NCBI RefSeq assembly: GCF_003339685.1
Contig: NZ_QPKI01000025.1
Coordinates: 1 to 62,407, forward strand
DNA from: Halomonas sp. DQ26W
GTDB taxonomy: Bacteria > Pseudomonadota > Gammaproteobacteria > Pseudomonadales > Halomonadaceae
Direction of reading: 5' to 3'
DNA length: 62,407 nucleotides
Numbering within the stretch: the first letter of the stretch is position 1; every line of letters starts with the position of its first letter. The notes below the pieces were generated by a model. That model saw nothing but the letters and a program-made list of their open reading frames with translations. It was not told where the DNA came from and made no database searches. Shown piece after piece: positions 17,196 to 25,477 of this stretch. The translations under genes were made by a program, and so were the position numbers.

Positions 17196-17302
17196 ATGCA
17201 CATAGGCATTTGACGACATAGCATATCAACTACTCATTCCCAGGCCTGTTGGTTGCCACCCATGGTGCCTGGGCCGTTCCGACACTTAACGCGAGGCCCG
17301 AG

Positions 17303-19945
17303 ATGCCGACAACTGCGGGCAACCGAGCGCCCGATACTACGCCGGCGCCGGGCGCTTTTCGCAGCCCCGGCCTCAATTCCTACATTATTTCGGCGGTGGC
17401 CCTGATCGCCCTTACCGTGTTCCTGGTAGTCTTCGCCGCCGCCTCCACCATCTATTCGCGAACCCTCGAAGAGCGCGCCGCGGAGACCGCCGAAGTGCTT
17501 TCGCGGCAAACCTTTGCCAGCATGTACCAGGTGATGCGCCTGGGCTGGAACCGCAAACAGCTCGTGGATTTTCTCGACTCGCTGGAGCAATCCTTCGACA
17601 ACAGCAACATCCGCGTCGAGCTCTACCGGGGCGAGCGGGTGAACCAGCGCTTCGGCGAAGCCCCCAGCGCCGTACCAGACGCGGCCGTGCGCCAGGTCTA
17701 CCGCGACGGGGAGAAATTGACCCTCTCCGACGGCATCGATCACCGCCACATCATGCCGGTACTGGCCCAACAGGAGTGCCTCGGCTGTCACGACAACGCC
17801 CAGACCGGCGACGTGCTCGGCGCTGTGGAAGTCTATCAGCACGTGGGCACGGCGATGGATCGCGCGCGCGGCGAGCTGCTTTCGCTGCTGCTCGCCACCG
17901 GCCCACTCACGCTGCTGCTGGCCTCCGCGGCGGGACTGCTCGCCACGCGGCGCATCAACCGCTCGCTGCGAATCTTCCGCGGCCGCGTGCAGAAAGTCCA
18001 GGCGCTAAGCGACATGAACCAACTGGAGACACGCAACCTGCCGCTGGGCTTCAAGGAGCTCGACGACATCATGCGCCACGTCGAGCTACTGATCGAGCGC
18101 CTGCGCCACGTCGCGGTCGACCGCGACGTCCTCACCCTCGAGCGGCGTCTGCTGGAAAAGTTCGTGATCAACTCAAACGTCATCCAGCACTGGAGCCGCT
18201 ATGTCCAGTTGCTGGGACGTGAAATCAATGAGGTCATCGACGCCCCACTGCTCATCACCGTCTTGGAGGACGATGCCGGCACCTGCCAGCTCGACCTGTT
18301 CTGGCGCGGCCAACCTTCGCCCCGCGACCGCCGCCTGATCGAACGCGTGGCGCGTCGACTGCTCTCGCACCCACACGCCCGAACGGTAAACGAGATTCAT
18401 CATCACGTCAGCGATGTCACACGTCCCCAAGCAGCCCTGAATGCCGCCACCCTGCGTGACGAGTTTTATGTGCATCGACTCGACACACCGAGTATCGGCA
18501 ATATCAGCGCACTGGCCCTGCAGACGAACATCGCCAATGACGCCGTGGGCCGCACGGTGCTGAGCGGCATCCTGCCGACGCTGCTCAACGTCATCGGCTC
18601 GATCCGCGCCATACAGCAGTACACCCAGCAGGTAGAGACACTGGCCACCCGCGACCCGTTGACCACCCTCCACAACCAGCGCATGTTCTGGGATCTGTTC
18701 ACCCACGAGATAGACCGCGCCGGCCCGTCGGGCAAGCCGGTGGCCCTGCTGGTGATCGATGTCGACAACTTCAAGCAGCTCAACGACCGTTATGGCCATG
18801 GGTTTGGCGACCGCATGCTCTGCGAAATCGCCGACGCCCTGAAGCAACACCTGCCTCGTGGCGCCGTGCTCGCCCGTTACGGCGGCGACGAGTTTACCCT
18901 GGTGCTGCCCGGAGCCAACGCAACCGACAGTCAGAAGGAGGGGCACCGGCTCATCAAGCAGCTCGATCACCTGCCCCTCGAGGCCCCCGACGGCACGACC
19001 ATCCACCTCAGCGCCTCGATCGGCGTGGCCATCTACCCGCAGCACGCCGGCAGCGCCCGGGACCTCTTCGTCATTGCCAGCAACATGGTCTACAGCGCCA
19101 AGAGCCTGGGCAAGCACCGGGTGGCACTACCTGGCGCGGACGAACTCGTCGATAATTTCCGCTCGATGGGCGAGCAGGGTCTACGCGTGCTACGCGCCCT
19201 TCGCGAGCGCAGTGTGGTGCCTTATTTCCAGCCCATTGTGGCCACGCAGAGCGGCGGGGTCGCCTGCCACGAGGTACTGATGCGCATCGAAAGCAAGGGA
19301 CGACTGCTGCCCACGTCGGAGTTCATCCCCGTCGCCGAGCGCATGGGCGTGATGCCCGACCTGGACCTGATCCTGATGGACAAGGCCTTCGCCCGCTTTC
19401 GTGCCGACGGCTATCCCGGCCAGTTGTTCGTCAACCTGTCGCCACGCGCGATCCTCTCCGAGAGGTTCCTCGCCACCCTCGGGGAACTGCGCGAGCGCCA
19501 TGCCCTGCCGCCGGGCCGCGTGGTACTGGAGCTCACCGAACGCGACACGGTCACCAACCTCGACCTGCTGGAAGAGCTGGTCGGCACCCTCAAGACGCAA
19601 GGGTTCGCCTTCGCCATCGACGACTTCGGTTCCGGCTACTCCTCCTTCCACTACCTGCGTCGGTTGCCGGTGGACTACCTCAAGATCGAAGGGGAATTCA
19701 TCCGCAATCTGCCCAAGAACCACCGCGACCGTGCCTTCGTCATCAGCATCATCGCCCTGGCTCGCGAACTCGGCGTAAAGACCGTGGCAGAGTTCGTCGA
19801 GAATGCCGAGGTGCTCGAGACCATCCGCACGCTGGGTATCGACTATGCCCAGGGATTTCATCTGGGCAGGCCGGCGGTCGACCCATGTCGCGTGACCGCC
19901 GACCCAGGGCAAATCGGACCATGGTCCGATAACAAAATACCGTAA
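17303..19945 (+). CDS. Membrane GGDEF-EAL protein with a periplasmic haem-c motif
   Basis: 880 residues from ATG 17303; a TTG at 17249 is an alternative. TM1 is near residues 26-50 and TM2 near 190-212. The periplasmic domain between them contains CLGCH near residue 159, within VLAQQECLGCHDNAQTGDVLG, as in known c-haem sensor domains. After a HAMP-like helix and a GAF-like region of about 220 residues comes an intact GGDEF (near 527), so cyclase activity is likely. The EAL domain begins with EVL rather than EAL (near 657) but keeps DDFGSG (773) and the EFVE region, so phosphodiesterase activity is possible. Redox or gas control of c-di-GMP is inferred. Confidence 0.9.
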   Translation: MPTTAGNRAPDTTPAPGAFRSPGLNSYIISAVALIALTVFLVVFAAASTIYSRTLEERAAETAEVLSRQTFASMYQVMRLGWNRKQLVDFLDSLEQSFDNSNIRVELYRGERVNQRFGEAPSAVPDAAVRQVYRDGEKLTLSDGIDHRHIMPVLAQQECLGCHDNAQTGDVLGAVEVYQHVGTAMDRARGELLSLLLATGPLTLLLASAAGLLATRRINRSLRIFRGRVQKVQALSDMNQLETRNLPLGFKELDDIMRHVELLIERLRHVAVDRDVLTLERRLLEKFVINSNVIQHWSRYVQLLGREINEVIDAPLLITVLEDDAGTCQLDLFWRGQPSPRDRRLIERVARRLLSHPHARTVNEIHHHVSDVTRPQAALNAATLRDEFYVHRLDTPSIGNISALALQTNIANDAVGRTVLSGILPTLLNVIGSIRAIQQYTQQVETLATRDPLTTLHNQRMFWDLFTHEIDRAGPSGKPVALLVIDVDNFKQLNDRYGHGFGDRMLCEIADALKQHLPRGAVLARYGGDEFTLVLPGANATDSQKEGHRLIKQLDHLPLEAPDGTTIHLSASIGVAIYPQHAGSARDLFVIASNMVYSAKSLGKHRVALPGADELVDNFRSMGEQGLRVLRALRERSVVPYFQPIVATQSGGVACHEVLMRIESKGRLLPTSEFIPVAERMGVMPDLDLILMDKAFARFRADGYPGQLFVNLSPRAILSERFLATLGELRERHALPPGRVVLELTERDTVTNLDLLEELVGTLKTQGFAFAIDDFGSGYSSFHYLRRLPVDYLKIEGEFIRNLPKNHRDRAFVISIIALARELGVKTVAEFVENAEVLETIRTLGIDYAQGFHLGRPAVDPCRVTADPGQIGPWSDNKIP
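19915..19928. promoter_or_regulatory. Regulon palindrome, site 4
   Basis: CGGACCATGGTCCG, a perfect palindrome extended to 18 bases by flanking AT (19913-19930). It overlaps the last codons of the GGDEF/EAL gene and lies about 138 bp before the cytochrome c5 start. A -10-like TAACTT (19952-19957) is 33 bp downstream of the centre, which would give the c5 gene its own promoter with a leader of about 95 bases. Confidence 0.6.
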
Positions 19946-19981
19946 TAGGAGTAACTTATCCCCAATATCATCTGGCACGCT

Positions 19982-20002
19982 CGCCTCCCTTAGCAGGAGG
20001 CG
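19982..20002. other. Hairpin in the leader of the cytochrome c5 gene
   Basis: CGCCTCC-cttagca-GGAGGCG, a seven-base stem with a seven-base loop, followed after a few bases by a run of seven A. Without a T-tract on the coding strand it is a poor terminator. It may be an mRNA-stability element in the leader. Confidence 0.35.
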
Positions 20003-20059
20003 GCTCGCAAAAAAATGGACGACCCAGTCCAGACCGTGAAACCATCGGGAGTCACAATC

Positions 20060-20371
20060 ATGAAAGTCACCAAGAACGTTCTCTTCTCCTCCGCGCTGAT
20101 GACCGGCGCCCTGCTGGTCCTGCCGATGAGTGCCAGCGCCGATCTCGGCCAGGAAACCTATGCCGCCAACTGCGCCATGTGCCACGACAGCGGCCTGGCC
20201 GACGCCCCCGTGCTGGGCGACGCCGCTGCCTGGGCCTCGCGTCTAGAAGCCGGCACCGACGCCCTGGTGGCCAGCGTGATCGATGGCAAGGGTGGCATGC
20301 CGCCGCAAGGCCATGTCGGCGAAGACGCCGTCAAAGCCTCCGTGCAGTACATGATCGACCAGGCCAAGTAA
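20060..20371 (+). CDS. Cytochrome c5 family protein
   Basis: 103 residues from ATG 20060, with GGGAG eight bases upstream. A signal peptide ends at MSASA-DLG. The c5-type domain reads ETYAANCAMCHDSGLADAPVLGD, quoted here only for its CAMCH motif near residue 37, then GKGGMPPQG with the axial Met near 81, and a C-terminal helix VQYMIDQAK. It is a small soluble periplasmic electron carrier. It is monocistronic: palindrome site 4 lies upstream and a strong hairpin downstream. Confidence 0.93.
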   Translation: MKVTKNVLFSSALMTGALLVLPMSASADLGQETYAANCAMCHDSGLADAPVLGDAAAWASRLEAGTDALVASVIDGKGGMPPQGHVGEDAVKASVQYMIDQAK

Positions 20372-20404
20372 ACGTTATGGCGCTCTGAGCGCCGCACTGC
20401 AAAG

Positions 20405-20432
20405 CACAACGCCGCCCCCGGGCGGCGTTGTG
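20405..20432. terminator. Strong hairpin after cytochrome c5, probably a bidirectional terminator
   Basis: CACAACGCCGCC / GGCGGCGTTGTG, a 12-base stem with loop CCCG. The T-tract is poor rightward; leftward it is followed by GCTTTGC. It separates the rightward c5 gene from the leftward 12-gene operon, with the minisatellite directly against it. Confidence 0.6.
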
Positions 20433-20643
20433 TTATGTGGCGTCGTGTTATGTGGCGTCGTGTTATGTGGCGTCGTGTTATGTGGCGTCGTGTTATGTGG
20501 CGTCGTGTTATGTGGCGTCGTGTTATGTGGCGTCGTGTTATGTGGCGTCGTGTTATGTGGCGTCGTGTTATGTGGCGTCGTGTTATGTGGCGTCGTGTTA
20601 TGTGGCGTCGTGTTATGTGGCGTCGTGTTATGTGGCGTCGTGT
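20431..20643. repeat. Minisatellite: 14 perfect copies of a 15-bp unit
   Basis: TGTTATGTGGCGTCG repeats without a single change from 20431 to 20640, with a partial copy to 20643. It fills most of the gap between the c5 gene and the last gene of the large leftward operon. Its length, a multiple of three, leaves several frames open, which creates long repetitive open frames with no start context; these are not genes. Perfect identity suggests recent expansion. Confidence 0.97.
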
Positions 20644-20688
20644 CACGCCCTGTGCCATGTGTGGACAGCGCATTTCGTGTCGAGCGGC

Positions 20689-21783
20689 TCAGTCGTACCG
20701 CACCAGTCCCATCAAGTCAGGATCCATGCCCTGGTCGAGGTACTTGAACACCAGCACACGGCCATTGAACATGTCGGCCAGGTAGACCCGCTGGCGGCTA
20801 TCCACGGCCACTCCCGCCGGCAGGTAGAGCCCCCCGAGCGCCGTGCCCTCCGTCGCCAGTGGCATCAGAAAACGCCCCTGATCGTCGTAGACCAGCAGAT
20901 ACCCATAATAGGACTCGACCACATAGAGGTTGTTGTGCCGGTCCACCGCCACCCCCTTGGGGCGCACCAGGTCGCCGACAAGCAAGCCCCGCTGGCCGAT
21001 GCTGTCGCGCGGATCACCCTCGGGGCTCAGATGCTGAACCCGGGCATTGAAGGTATCGGTGATGAAATAGCCACTGGCGGCAACGGCCACCTGGGTCGGG
21101 GCATTGAAACGCCCCGGGGCCTGACCAGGGCCACCCAGGGTGCGCCGGTGGTGGCCACGTGCATCAAACACCTCGAGGGTGTGGGCACGTATGTCGCTCA
21201 CCACCACCTCCTCGCGGTAAGGGTCCCAGGCCACGCCACCGGGGCGCAGCAGAGGCGTGTCGCCGAAGCGCCCCAGCGGTCGCCCCTCGCCATCCAGGCG
21301 GAACACCGCTCCGAGTTCGGCATCGGCCACCAGCAGCTCACCATCCGGCAGTATCGCCACCCCACTGGGTGCAACAAAGGGCTGCCCCACGTCGGCGCGC
21401 TCCCACACCGAGAGCCGCGGCGCCACCGGGTCGAAAACATATACCGAGGGGTGTGCCATATCGGTGACATAGACACGGCCGTCGGCATCCACCGTCACCG
21501 CACTGGGGCGGCGCAATACGGTGGGCTCGCGATCGCCGCTTCCCAGCCCGACCAGCCAACGCACCATGCGCTCCCCCGTGGAGCGCGCCTCGGCCGCGGC
21601 GCGGAAGTTCTGCTCGCCAAGCAACTGGCCCACGTAGGCGTAACGAGCCGTTTCCGGCGGCTCCGGCCACACCTGGGTCGACTGCTCGCCGGGCTCTGCC
21701 GGCGGGCGGTAATGGAACAACTCGGGTGCACTCGCACATCCCGCCAGCAGCAGCGCCACCCCCACTCCGGCCCAGCGTTTCAT
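20689..21783 (-). CDS. NHL-repeat beta-propeller lipoprotein
   Basis: 364 residues. Signal and lipobox LLLAGC predict lipidation at about Cys16. NHL blades follow: RPSAVTVDADGRVYVTDM, PSGVAILPDGELLVADAE, RPGGVAWDPYREEVVVSD, APTQVAVAASGYFITDTF, RPKGVAVDRHNNLYVVES and PAGVAVDSRQRVYLADMF, which together make a six-bladed propeller. Extracytoplasmic NHL proteins are typically scaffolds. It is the last gene of the 12-gene operon and its start overlaps the stop of the preceding lipoprotein gene (ATGA). Confidence 0.88.
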   Translation of the reverse strand: MKRWAGVGVALLLAGCASAPELFHYRPPAEPGEQSTQVWPEPPETARYAYVGQLLGEQNFRAAAEARSTGERMVRWLVGLGSGDREPTVLRRPSAVTVDADGRVYVTDMAHPSVYVFDPVAPRLSVWERADVGQPFVAPSGVAILPDGELLVADAELGAVFRLDGEGRPLGRFGDTPLLRPGGVAWDPYREEVVVSDIRAHTLEVFDARGHHRRTLGGPGQAPGRFNAPTQVAVAASGYFITDTFNARVQHLSPEGDPRDSIGQRGLLVGDLVRPKGVAVDRHNNLYVVESYYGYLLVYDDQGRFLMPLATEGTALGGLYLPAGVAVDSRQRVYLADMFNGRVLVFKYLDQGMDPDLMGLVRYD

Positions 21784-22706
21784 GGATTGTCGTCTCCCGT
21801 CGCATCTTCACCGGGCGCCACCGGGCAACCCAGAGGCACCAGATCCAGCACCCGGATCTGCCCCCGCGCGCCGTCGGCCAGATAGATCTCGCGCCCATCA
21901 CCGACCAGGTCGTCGATGCGCTGCACGTCCAGCGGCACCGGGGTCAGCACCTCCACCGGCCCTTCGGCGGTGAGGCGATAAAGGGTACGCGTCGCGGTAT
22001 CCGCCATCACCACCCCGCCACGGCCATCATCGGCCAACGGCCCGGGGGAGACCCAGGCGGAATGCGTGAAGACCACCCGGGCGCGACCCGCCTCGACCAG
22101 ATGCACCCGTCGCTCGACCGGGTCGACAATCCACAGCTGCTCGTCGCGGGCGAGCAACCCGGCTACGCCGCCCAGCGGTGGCAGATCGTCCGCCACGGGC
22201 GCCTCGAAGCCGCCATGGGCATTGTAGGCCACCACCCGCCCGGCCTGGCCGTCGCCCACCAGAACGCGCCCCAGGCGGTCCAGGGCGACGGCGGTGGGCG
22301 CGAGGGGCGACTCGCGGGCAAAGGACTGCGCCTCTCCGGTGACCGTATCGAGGCGCAACAGGCTACCGGCTCGCGGGTCGGCCAGATAGAGCTGGCCGAC
22401 GCCATCCAGGCGCAATCGTACCTCTCGCGAGGCAGAGAGCGTCGCCACCCGGCGTAGCCGATCGCTGACCGCTTCGAGCAGGAAGATGCTGTCATGGCCG
22501 GCATCGTAGAACCACAGCCCTTCGATATCGGCATCCAGCGCCACGGGCTGGCGCAGCCGCACGAAGCGCTCATCGAGGTAGCCACCATCAATGCTGCGCC
22601 ACTCCTCCACAGTCCAGCCGCAGGGCGCCGCCTCGCCGGCCTGACCCGGCGGCAAGGCAGCGCAACCACCCAGCCCCAGCAGAACCAGCAGCAGAGCCGT
22701 GCGCAT
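21780..22706 (-). CDS. Propeller-type lipoprotein, divergent NHL-like
   Basis: 308 residues from ATG 22706. Lipobox LGLGGC is near residue 15. The rest repeats a blade pattern weaker than in its neighbour: GLWFYDAGHDSIFLLE, GVGQLYLADPRAGSLLRL, RLGRVLVGDGQAGRVVAY, DEQLWIVDPVERRVHLVE and GREIYLADGARGQIRVL. It shares the operon with two clearer NHL proteins. The ATGA junction with the next gene shows translational coupling. A scaffold at the membrane is inferred. Confidence 0.8.
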   Translation of the reverse strand: MRTALLLVLLGLGGCAALPPGQAGEAAPCGWTVEEWRSIDGGYLDERFVRLRQPVALDADIEGLWFYDAGHDSIFLLEAVSDRLRRVATLSASREVRLRLDGVGQLYLADPRAGSLLRLDTVTGEAQSFARESPLAPTAVALDRLGRVLVGDGQAGRVVAYNAHGGFEAPVADDLPPLGGVAGLLARDEQLWIVDPVERRVHLVEAGRARVVFTHSAWVSPGPLADDGRGGVVMADTATRTLYRLTAEGPVEVLTPVPLDVQRIDDLVGDGREIYLADGARGQIRVLDLVPLGCPVAPGEDATGDDNP

Positions 22707-22720
22707 CCCCGTGCCCCGGC

Positions 22721-23161
22721 TCACCATCGACCAGGGCCAGAGGTCTCGTGGCCGCCCTTGATGTGGGTCGGCAGCCCCATCTTGCCGGAATGACATAGTT
22801 CGCAGTTCTCCAGCCCCCAGGCGATCTGGCCGTTGTGGCAGGCCCCGCAGTACTCGCCCTCCTGGAGGCGCTGCATGTCCATGGGGTTGGCCCCCACCCG
22901 CATCTTGAAGCCCAATTCGGAATCGGAGTGACACACCTTGCAGCGAAAACGTACCCGGTGGAACCAGTGGGGAAAGATCACCGGCGCCATGTCGGCCGCC
23001 TCGGAGAGGCGGTTGAGCACCACGTCGGCGTATTCGGCATCGGCGGTACCCGGCGGCAGAGCCACGGCCAGGGGCAACAGCAGCACAGCCAGCCGACGCG
23101 ACCACCGCCGACCGGCGCGCTCAGCGCCGCTGCTGATCACGGATCTTGAGGTAGTCGTCAT
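22721..23161 (-). CDS. Trihaem c7-type cytochrome, type A, copy 2
   Basis: 146 residues from ATG 23161, overlapping the type B gene by 41 bases; a later start is possible. A signal peptide ends near GTADA-EYADVV. Haem motifs CKVCH, CGACH and CELCH follow. The segment around them (FPHWFHRVRFRCKVCH, GEYCGACHNGQIAWG) is nearly identical to 26071-26502. It fits the c(7)-type trihaem domain found in porin-cytochrome and nanowire-type loci, with histidines outside the motifs available as sixth ligands. Likely a short electron wire in the periplasm. Confidence 0.87.
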   Translation of the reverse strand: MTTTSRSVISSGAERAGRRWSRRLAVLLLPLAVALPPGTADAEYADVVLNRLSEAADMAPVIFPHWFHRVRFRCKVCHSDSELGFKMRVGANPMDMQRLQEGEYCGACHNGQIAWGLENCELCHSGKMGLPTHIKGGHETSGPGRW

Positions 23162-23678
23162 AGTCGACACTGTGACAGCGGCTGCACTCGGTGAGCGGGA
23201 AAGCCACGGCGCCATGGCAGATTCCGCAGTACTCTCCCATCAGGATCTCGAGCATGCTCATGGGCGTAGCTCCGACCTCCTCGGCGAAGGGTACGGGATG
23301 GCAGTTGTTGCAATCGAGCCATTCGCTGTGCTCCAGGTGGGGAAAGCGCACCACCTTGGCATCCCCGGTGTTGGGCAGGTAGATGTCCAGATCCAGAGTC
23401 TTGACTTCGCCTCTATCCAGCAGTGTAGCGCGTGGCTCGATATAGCCATCACGTACCGCCTTGTTCCAGTCCACCAGGTTACCGGACGTGGTGGCTGGCA
23501 GGTGGCCCAGCACATCGCCGGGTTCCTGCAGCATGTGGACCCCCGGCAAATCAGGGTCGTGCAGGCCATCCTCGGCCAGCGGCTTGTGCTTGGGCGCTGC
23601 CTCCTGCGCCACTGCCGGGCTGGTCATGGCCAGCCCGGCCAACAGCACCACGCTTATCCATCTGGCTATTCTCATCAT
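23121..23678 (-). CDS. Trihaem c7-type cytochrome, type B, copy 2
   Basis: 185 residues from ATG 23678, three bases after the previous stop; a GTG two codons further upstream was not preferred. A signal peptide ends near SPAVAQEA. The type B region GVHMLQEPGDVLGHLPA and NLVDWNKAVRDGYIEPRA precedes CNNCH, CGICH and CSRCH. The pattern FPHLEHSEWLDCNNCH is shared with 25478-26056 and 12098-12709. It is encoded next to a type A trihaem partner, as in the other A-B pair of the operon. Confidence 0.87.
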   Translation of the reverse strand: MMRIARWISVVLLAGLAMTSPAVAQEAAPKHKPLAEDGLHDPDLPGVHMLQEPGDVLGHLPATTSGNLVDWNKAVRDGYIEPRATLLDRGEVKTLDLDIYLPNTGDAKVVRFPHLEHSEWLDCNNCHPVPFAEEVGATPMSMLEILMGEYCGICHGAVAFPLTECSRCHSVDYDDYLKIRDQQRR

Positions 23679-23680
23679 GC

Positions 23681-24373
23681 TCACCCCGGTATGAAGATGC
23701 CCACCGAGCGCAAGGCCCGGATCAACTCGCGCGTGGCGTTTTCCAACGTGGCAATGGCCGTCTCGTACTCCTCGCGGCCGGCCTGCGCCGCGGCCTGATC
23801 GCGCAATTTCTCACTGACATCGACCGCCGCCAGCAGGCGCTGGCGCGACGCATCGCGGGCTTCGGGCTCGGCCATGAAACGGGCGACCAGTTCACGGTGC
23901 GTGGCATGGCGACGCTGCTCGTAGCGATACTCCTCCTCGGCGGAGGCGAAGTTGAGTGGTAGGCGCAGCGTAGTGCCATCGAGCAGCGCGCCCAGGCTGA
24001 CCTCGACCCGCACGTAGGCGTCTTCCAACTGCGCCCTGGCGACTTCGCGCTCACCTGCCGCAAACCGCGCCTCGGCCCGCGCCAGCGCCTCACGGATGGC
24101 TGCCCGGCCATCGGCGGCAGCCCCATCGAGCGACTGTTCCTCGACCAGACGCTGATAGGCGTCGAGAAGCGAGCGAGCGCTGACCAGGCGTTCCTGGAAG
24201 GCCACCGCCTGGCGCGCCTCCCGTTCGGCCTGGCGCTGCTCGGCGGCCAGCGGGTCATCATCGAACAACGGTTCGCTTTGCGCCACCGCGCCGGGCGACA
24301 AGAAAAGCAGGCCCGCGGAAAATCCTGCCACCTGCCACCGCCGGAGTTGCTCGCGCTTGCCTGTGTGTCGCAT
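23681..24373 (-). CDS. Exported helical protein, paralogue of the next lipoprotein
   Basis: 230 residues from ATG 24373. A signal peptide ends near PGAVAQSEP. The remainder is charged, Ala/Glu/Arg-rich and almost wholly helical, with likely coiled coils. Its second half aligns with the lipoprotein at 24378-25475, and both end in the same unusual tail, IRALR-VGIFIPG. I do not recognise the family. No cysteines or haem motifs are present. It is placed between two trihaem pairs, so a structural spacer or partner of the cytochromes is a possible role. Confidence 0.75.
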   Translation of the reverse strand: MRHTGKREQLRRWQVAGFSAGLLFLSPGAVAQSEPLFDDDPLAAEQRQAEREARQAVAFQERLVSARSLLDAYQRLVEEQSLDGAAADGRAAIREALARAEARFAAGEREVARAQLEDAYVRVEVSLGALLDGTTLRLPLNFASAEEEYRYEQRRHATHRELVARFMAEPEARDASRQRLLAAVDVSEKLRDQAAAQAGREEYETAIATLENATRELIRALRSVGIFIPG

Positions 24374-24377
24374 TAGC

Positions 24378-25475
24378 TCACCCCGGAATGAAGATACCCA
24401 CGGTGCGCAAGGCGCGGATATACTGGCCGGTGGAGGCCTCCAGGCTCTCCACTGCGGCGGCATGATCGCCCCGTGAGGCCTGCTGCTCGGCCTGACGGCG
24501 CAGCGACTCGCCCTCCTCGACGAAGCGCGCCACCATCGTCCGCGCTCCCTCGGAGGTGCCGGCGTCCTGCATGAACAGGCCCACCAGCCTCTGGTGGGTG
24601 TCGTTGCGCCCCAGTTCGTGCTGGTACTCCTCCGCCTTGGTGGCAAAGTCGAGGGTACGCACCCGTGTGGCGCCTTCCCGCGCCGCCTGGATACTCAGCT
24701 TGAGAGCCACATACGCCTCGTCGAGAATCCCGCGTGCCGTGGCGAGCTCGCCCCGCCCATGCAGTGCTTCGGCCTCAGACAGCTTGTCTCGCGCCTGTTC
24801 GCGGCTGCGCGCGAAGTCGCTGCCCAGGCGGTCCTCGGTACCGACCCGCTGGTGCGCCTCGAGCAGCGCCCGCACGCTCTCCAGGCGCCGCGCGTAGTCG
24901 CGCTCTCGCTTCTCGCCCACCACCTCTTCGGACTCGGCCAGGCGCACCGCCTCGAACATCTGGCGGGTCGCTTCCTTGCCGAGCTCGTCGGCCTGTTCGG
25001 CATCGCCCGCCTGGGCGGCCGCCACGGCCTGGCGGTACTGCTCGCGGGCCACGTCACGACGTGCATGCGCGGCCGGGTTGTCGCTACTCTCGACCTGGGC
25101 CGCCGCCGACGACTCCTCGATCAGGCGCGCCACGAAAGCCAGGTGAGCCCCGCCCGGCACCCCGCTGGGCGGGGCTTGAACGGGTGTCGAGTCACCACGG
25201 GGCAGCGCCTCGTCGGCCGTCGCCGGTTCCGGCGAGTTGGTCTCGGCGGTGGTCACGGCGGCAGTCTCAGGACGGACCTCAACGTCAAGGTCGGCCGCCG
25301 CGGAGGGCTCGGCCTCGGTGGCCGCCATGGCGCCCGCGTCGGGCGGGCTGCCCGGTGTTTCCGCCGGCGGGGGCGAGCCAGCGGCACAGCCGCCGAGCAG
25401 GCCGGCGGCGAACAACGCCGCCAGCACGCTGCGGCCGGAGACGGGCCGCAGCGAAGTCAGGGTCGTGAGGCGCAT
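24378..25475 (-). CDS. Helical lipoprotein with conserved VGIFIPG tail
   Basis: 365 residues from ATG 25475. Lipobox LLGGC is near residue 30. A low-complexity Pro/Ala/Glu linker of about 80 residues follows, then long charged helices. The last 120 residues, from the LDEAYVALKLSIQAAREG region to YIRALRTVGIFIPG, match the shorter protein encoded just downstream. The lipid anchor and linker suggest it reaches out from a membrane. The family is not recognised. The gene lies within the operon between two oppositely ordered trihaem pairs. Confidence 0.75.
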   Translation of the reverse strand: MRLTTLTSLRPVSGRSVLAALFAAGLLGGCAAGSPPPAETPGSPPDAGAMAATEAEPSAAADLDVEVRPETAAVTTAETNSPEPATADEALPRGDSTPVQAPPSGVPGGAHLAFVARLIEESSAAAQVESSDNPAAHARRDVAREQYRQAVAAAQAGDAEQADELGKEATRQMFEAVRLAESEEVVGEKRERDYARRLESVRALLEAHQRVGTEDRLGSDFARSREQARDKLSEAEALHGRGELATARGILDEAYVALKLSIQAAREGATRVRTLDFATKAEEYQHELGRNDTHQRLVGLFMQDAGTSEGARTMVARFVEEGESLRRQAEQQASRGDHAAAVESLEASTGQYIRALRTVGIFIPG

Positions 25476-25477
25476 GG

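Noticed and set aside
20431..20643. Tandem array considered as a CRISPR
   Set aside because: Units are head to tail with no spacers, and no cas genes are in the window.
20428..21885. Long rightward open frame starting with CYVAS repeats across the minisatellite
   Set aside because: The repeats come from the 15-bp unit, and the rest is antisense to the NHL lipoprotein gene. Other frames are open over the repeat too.
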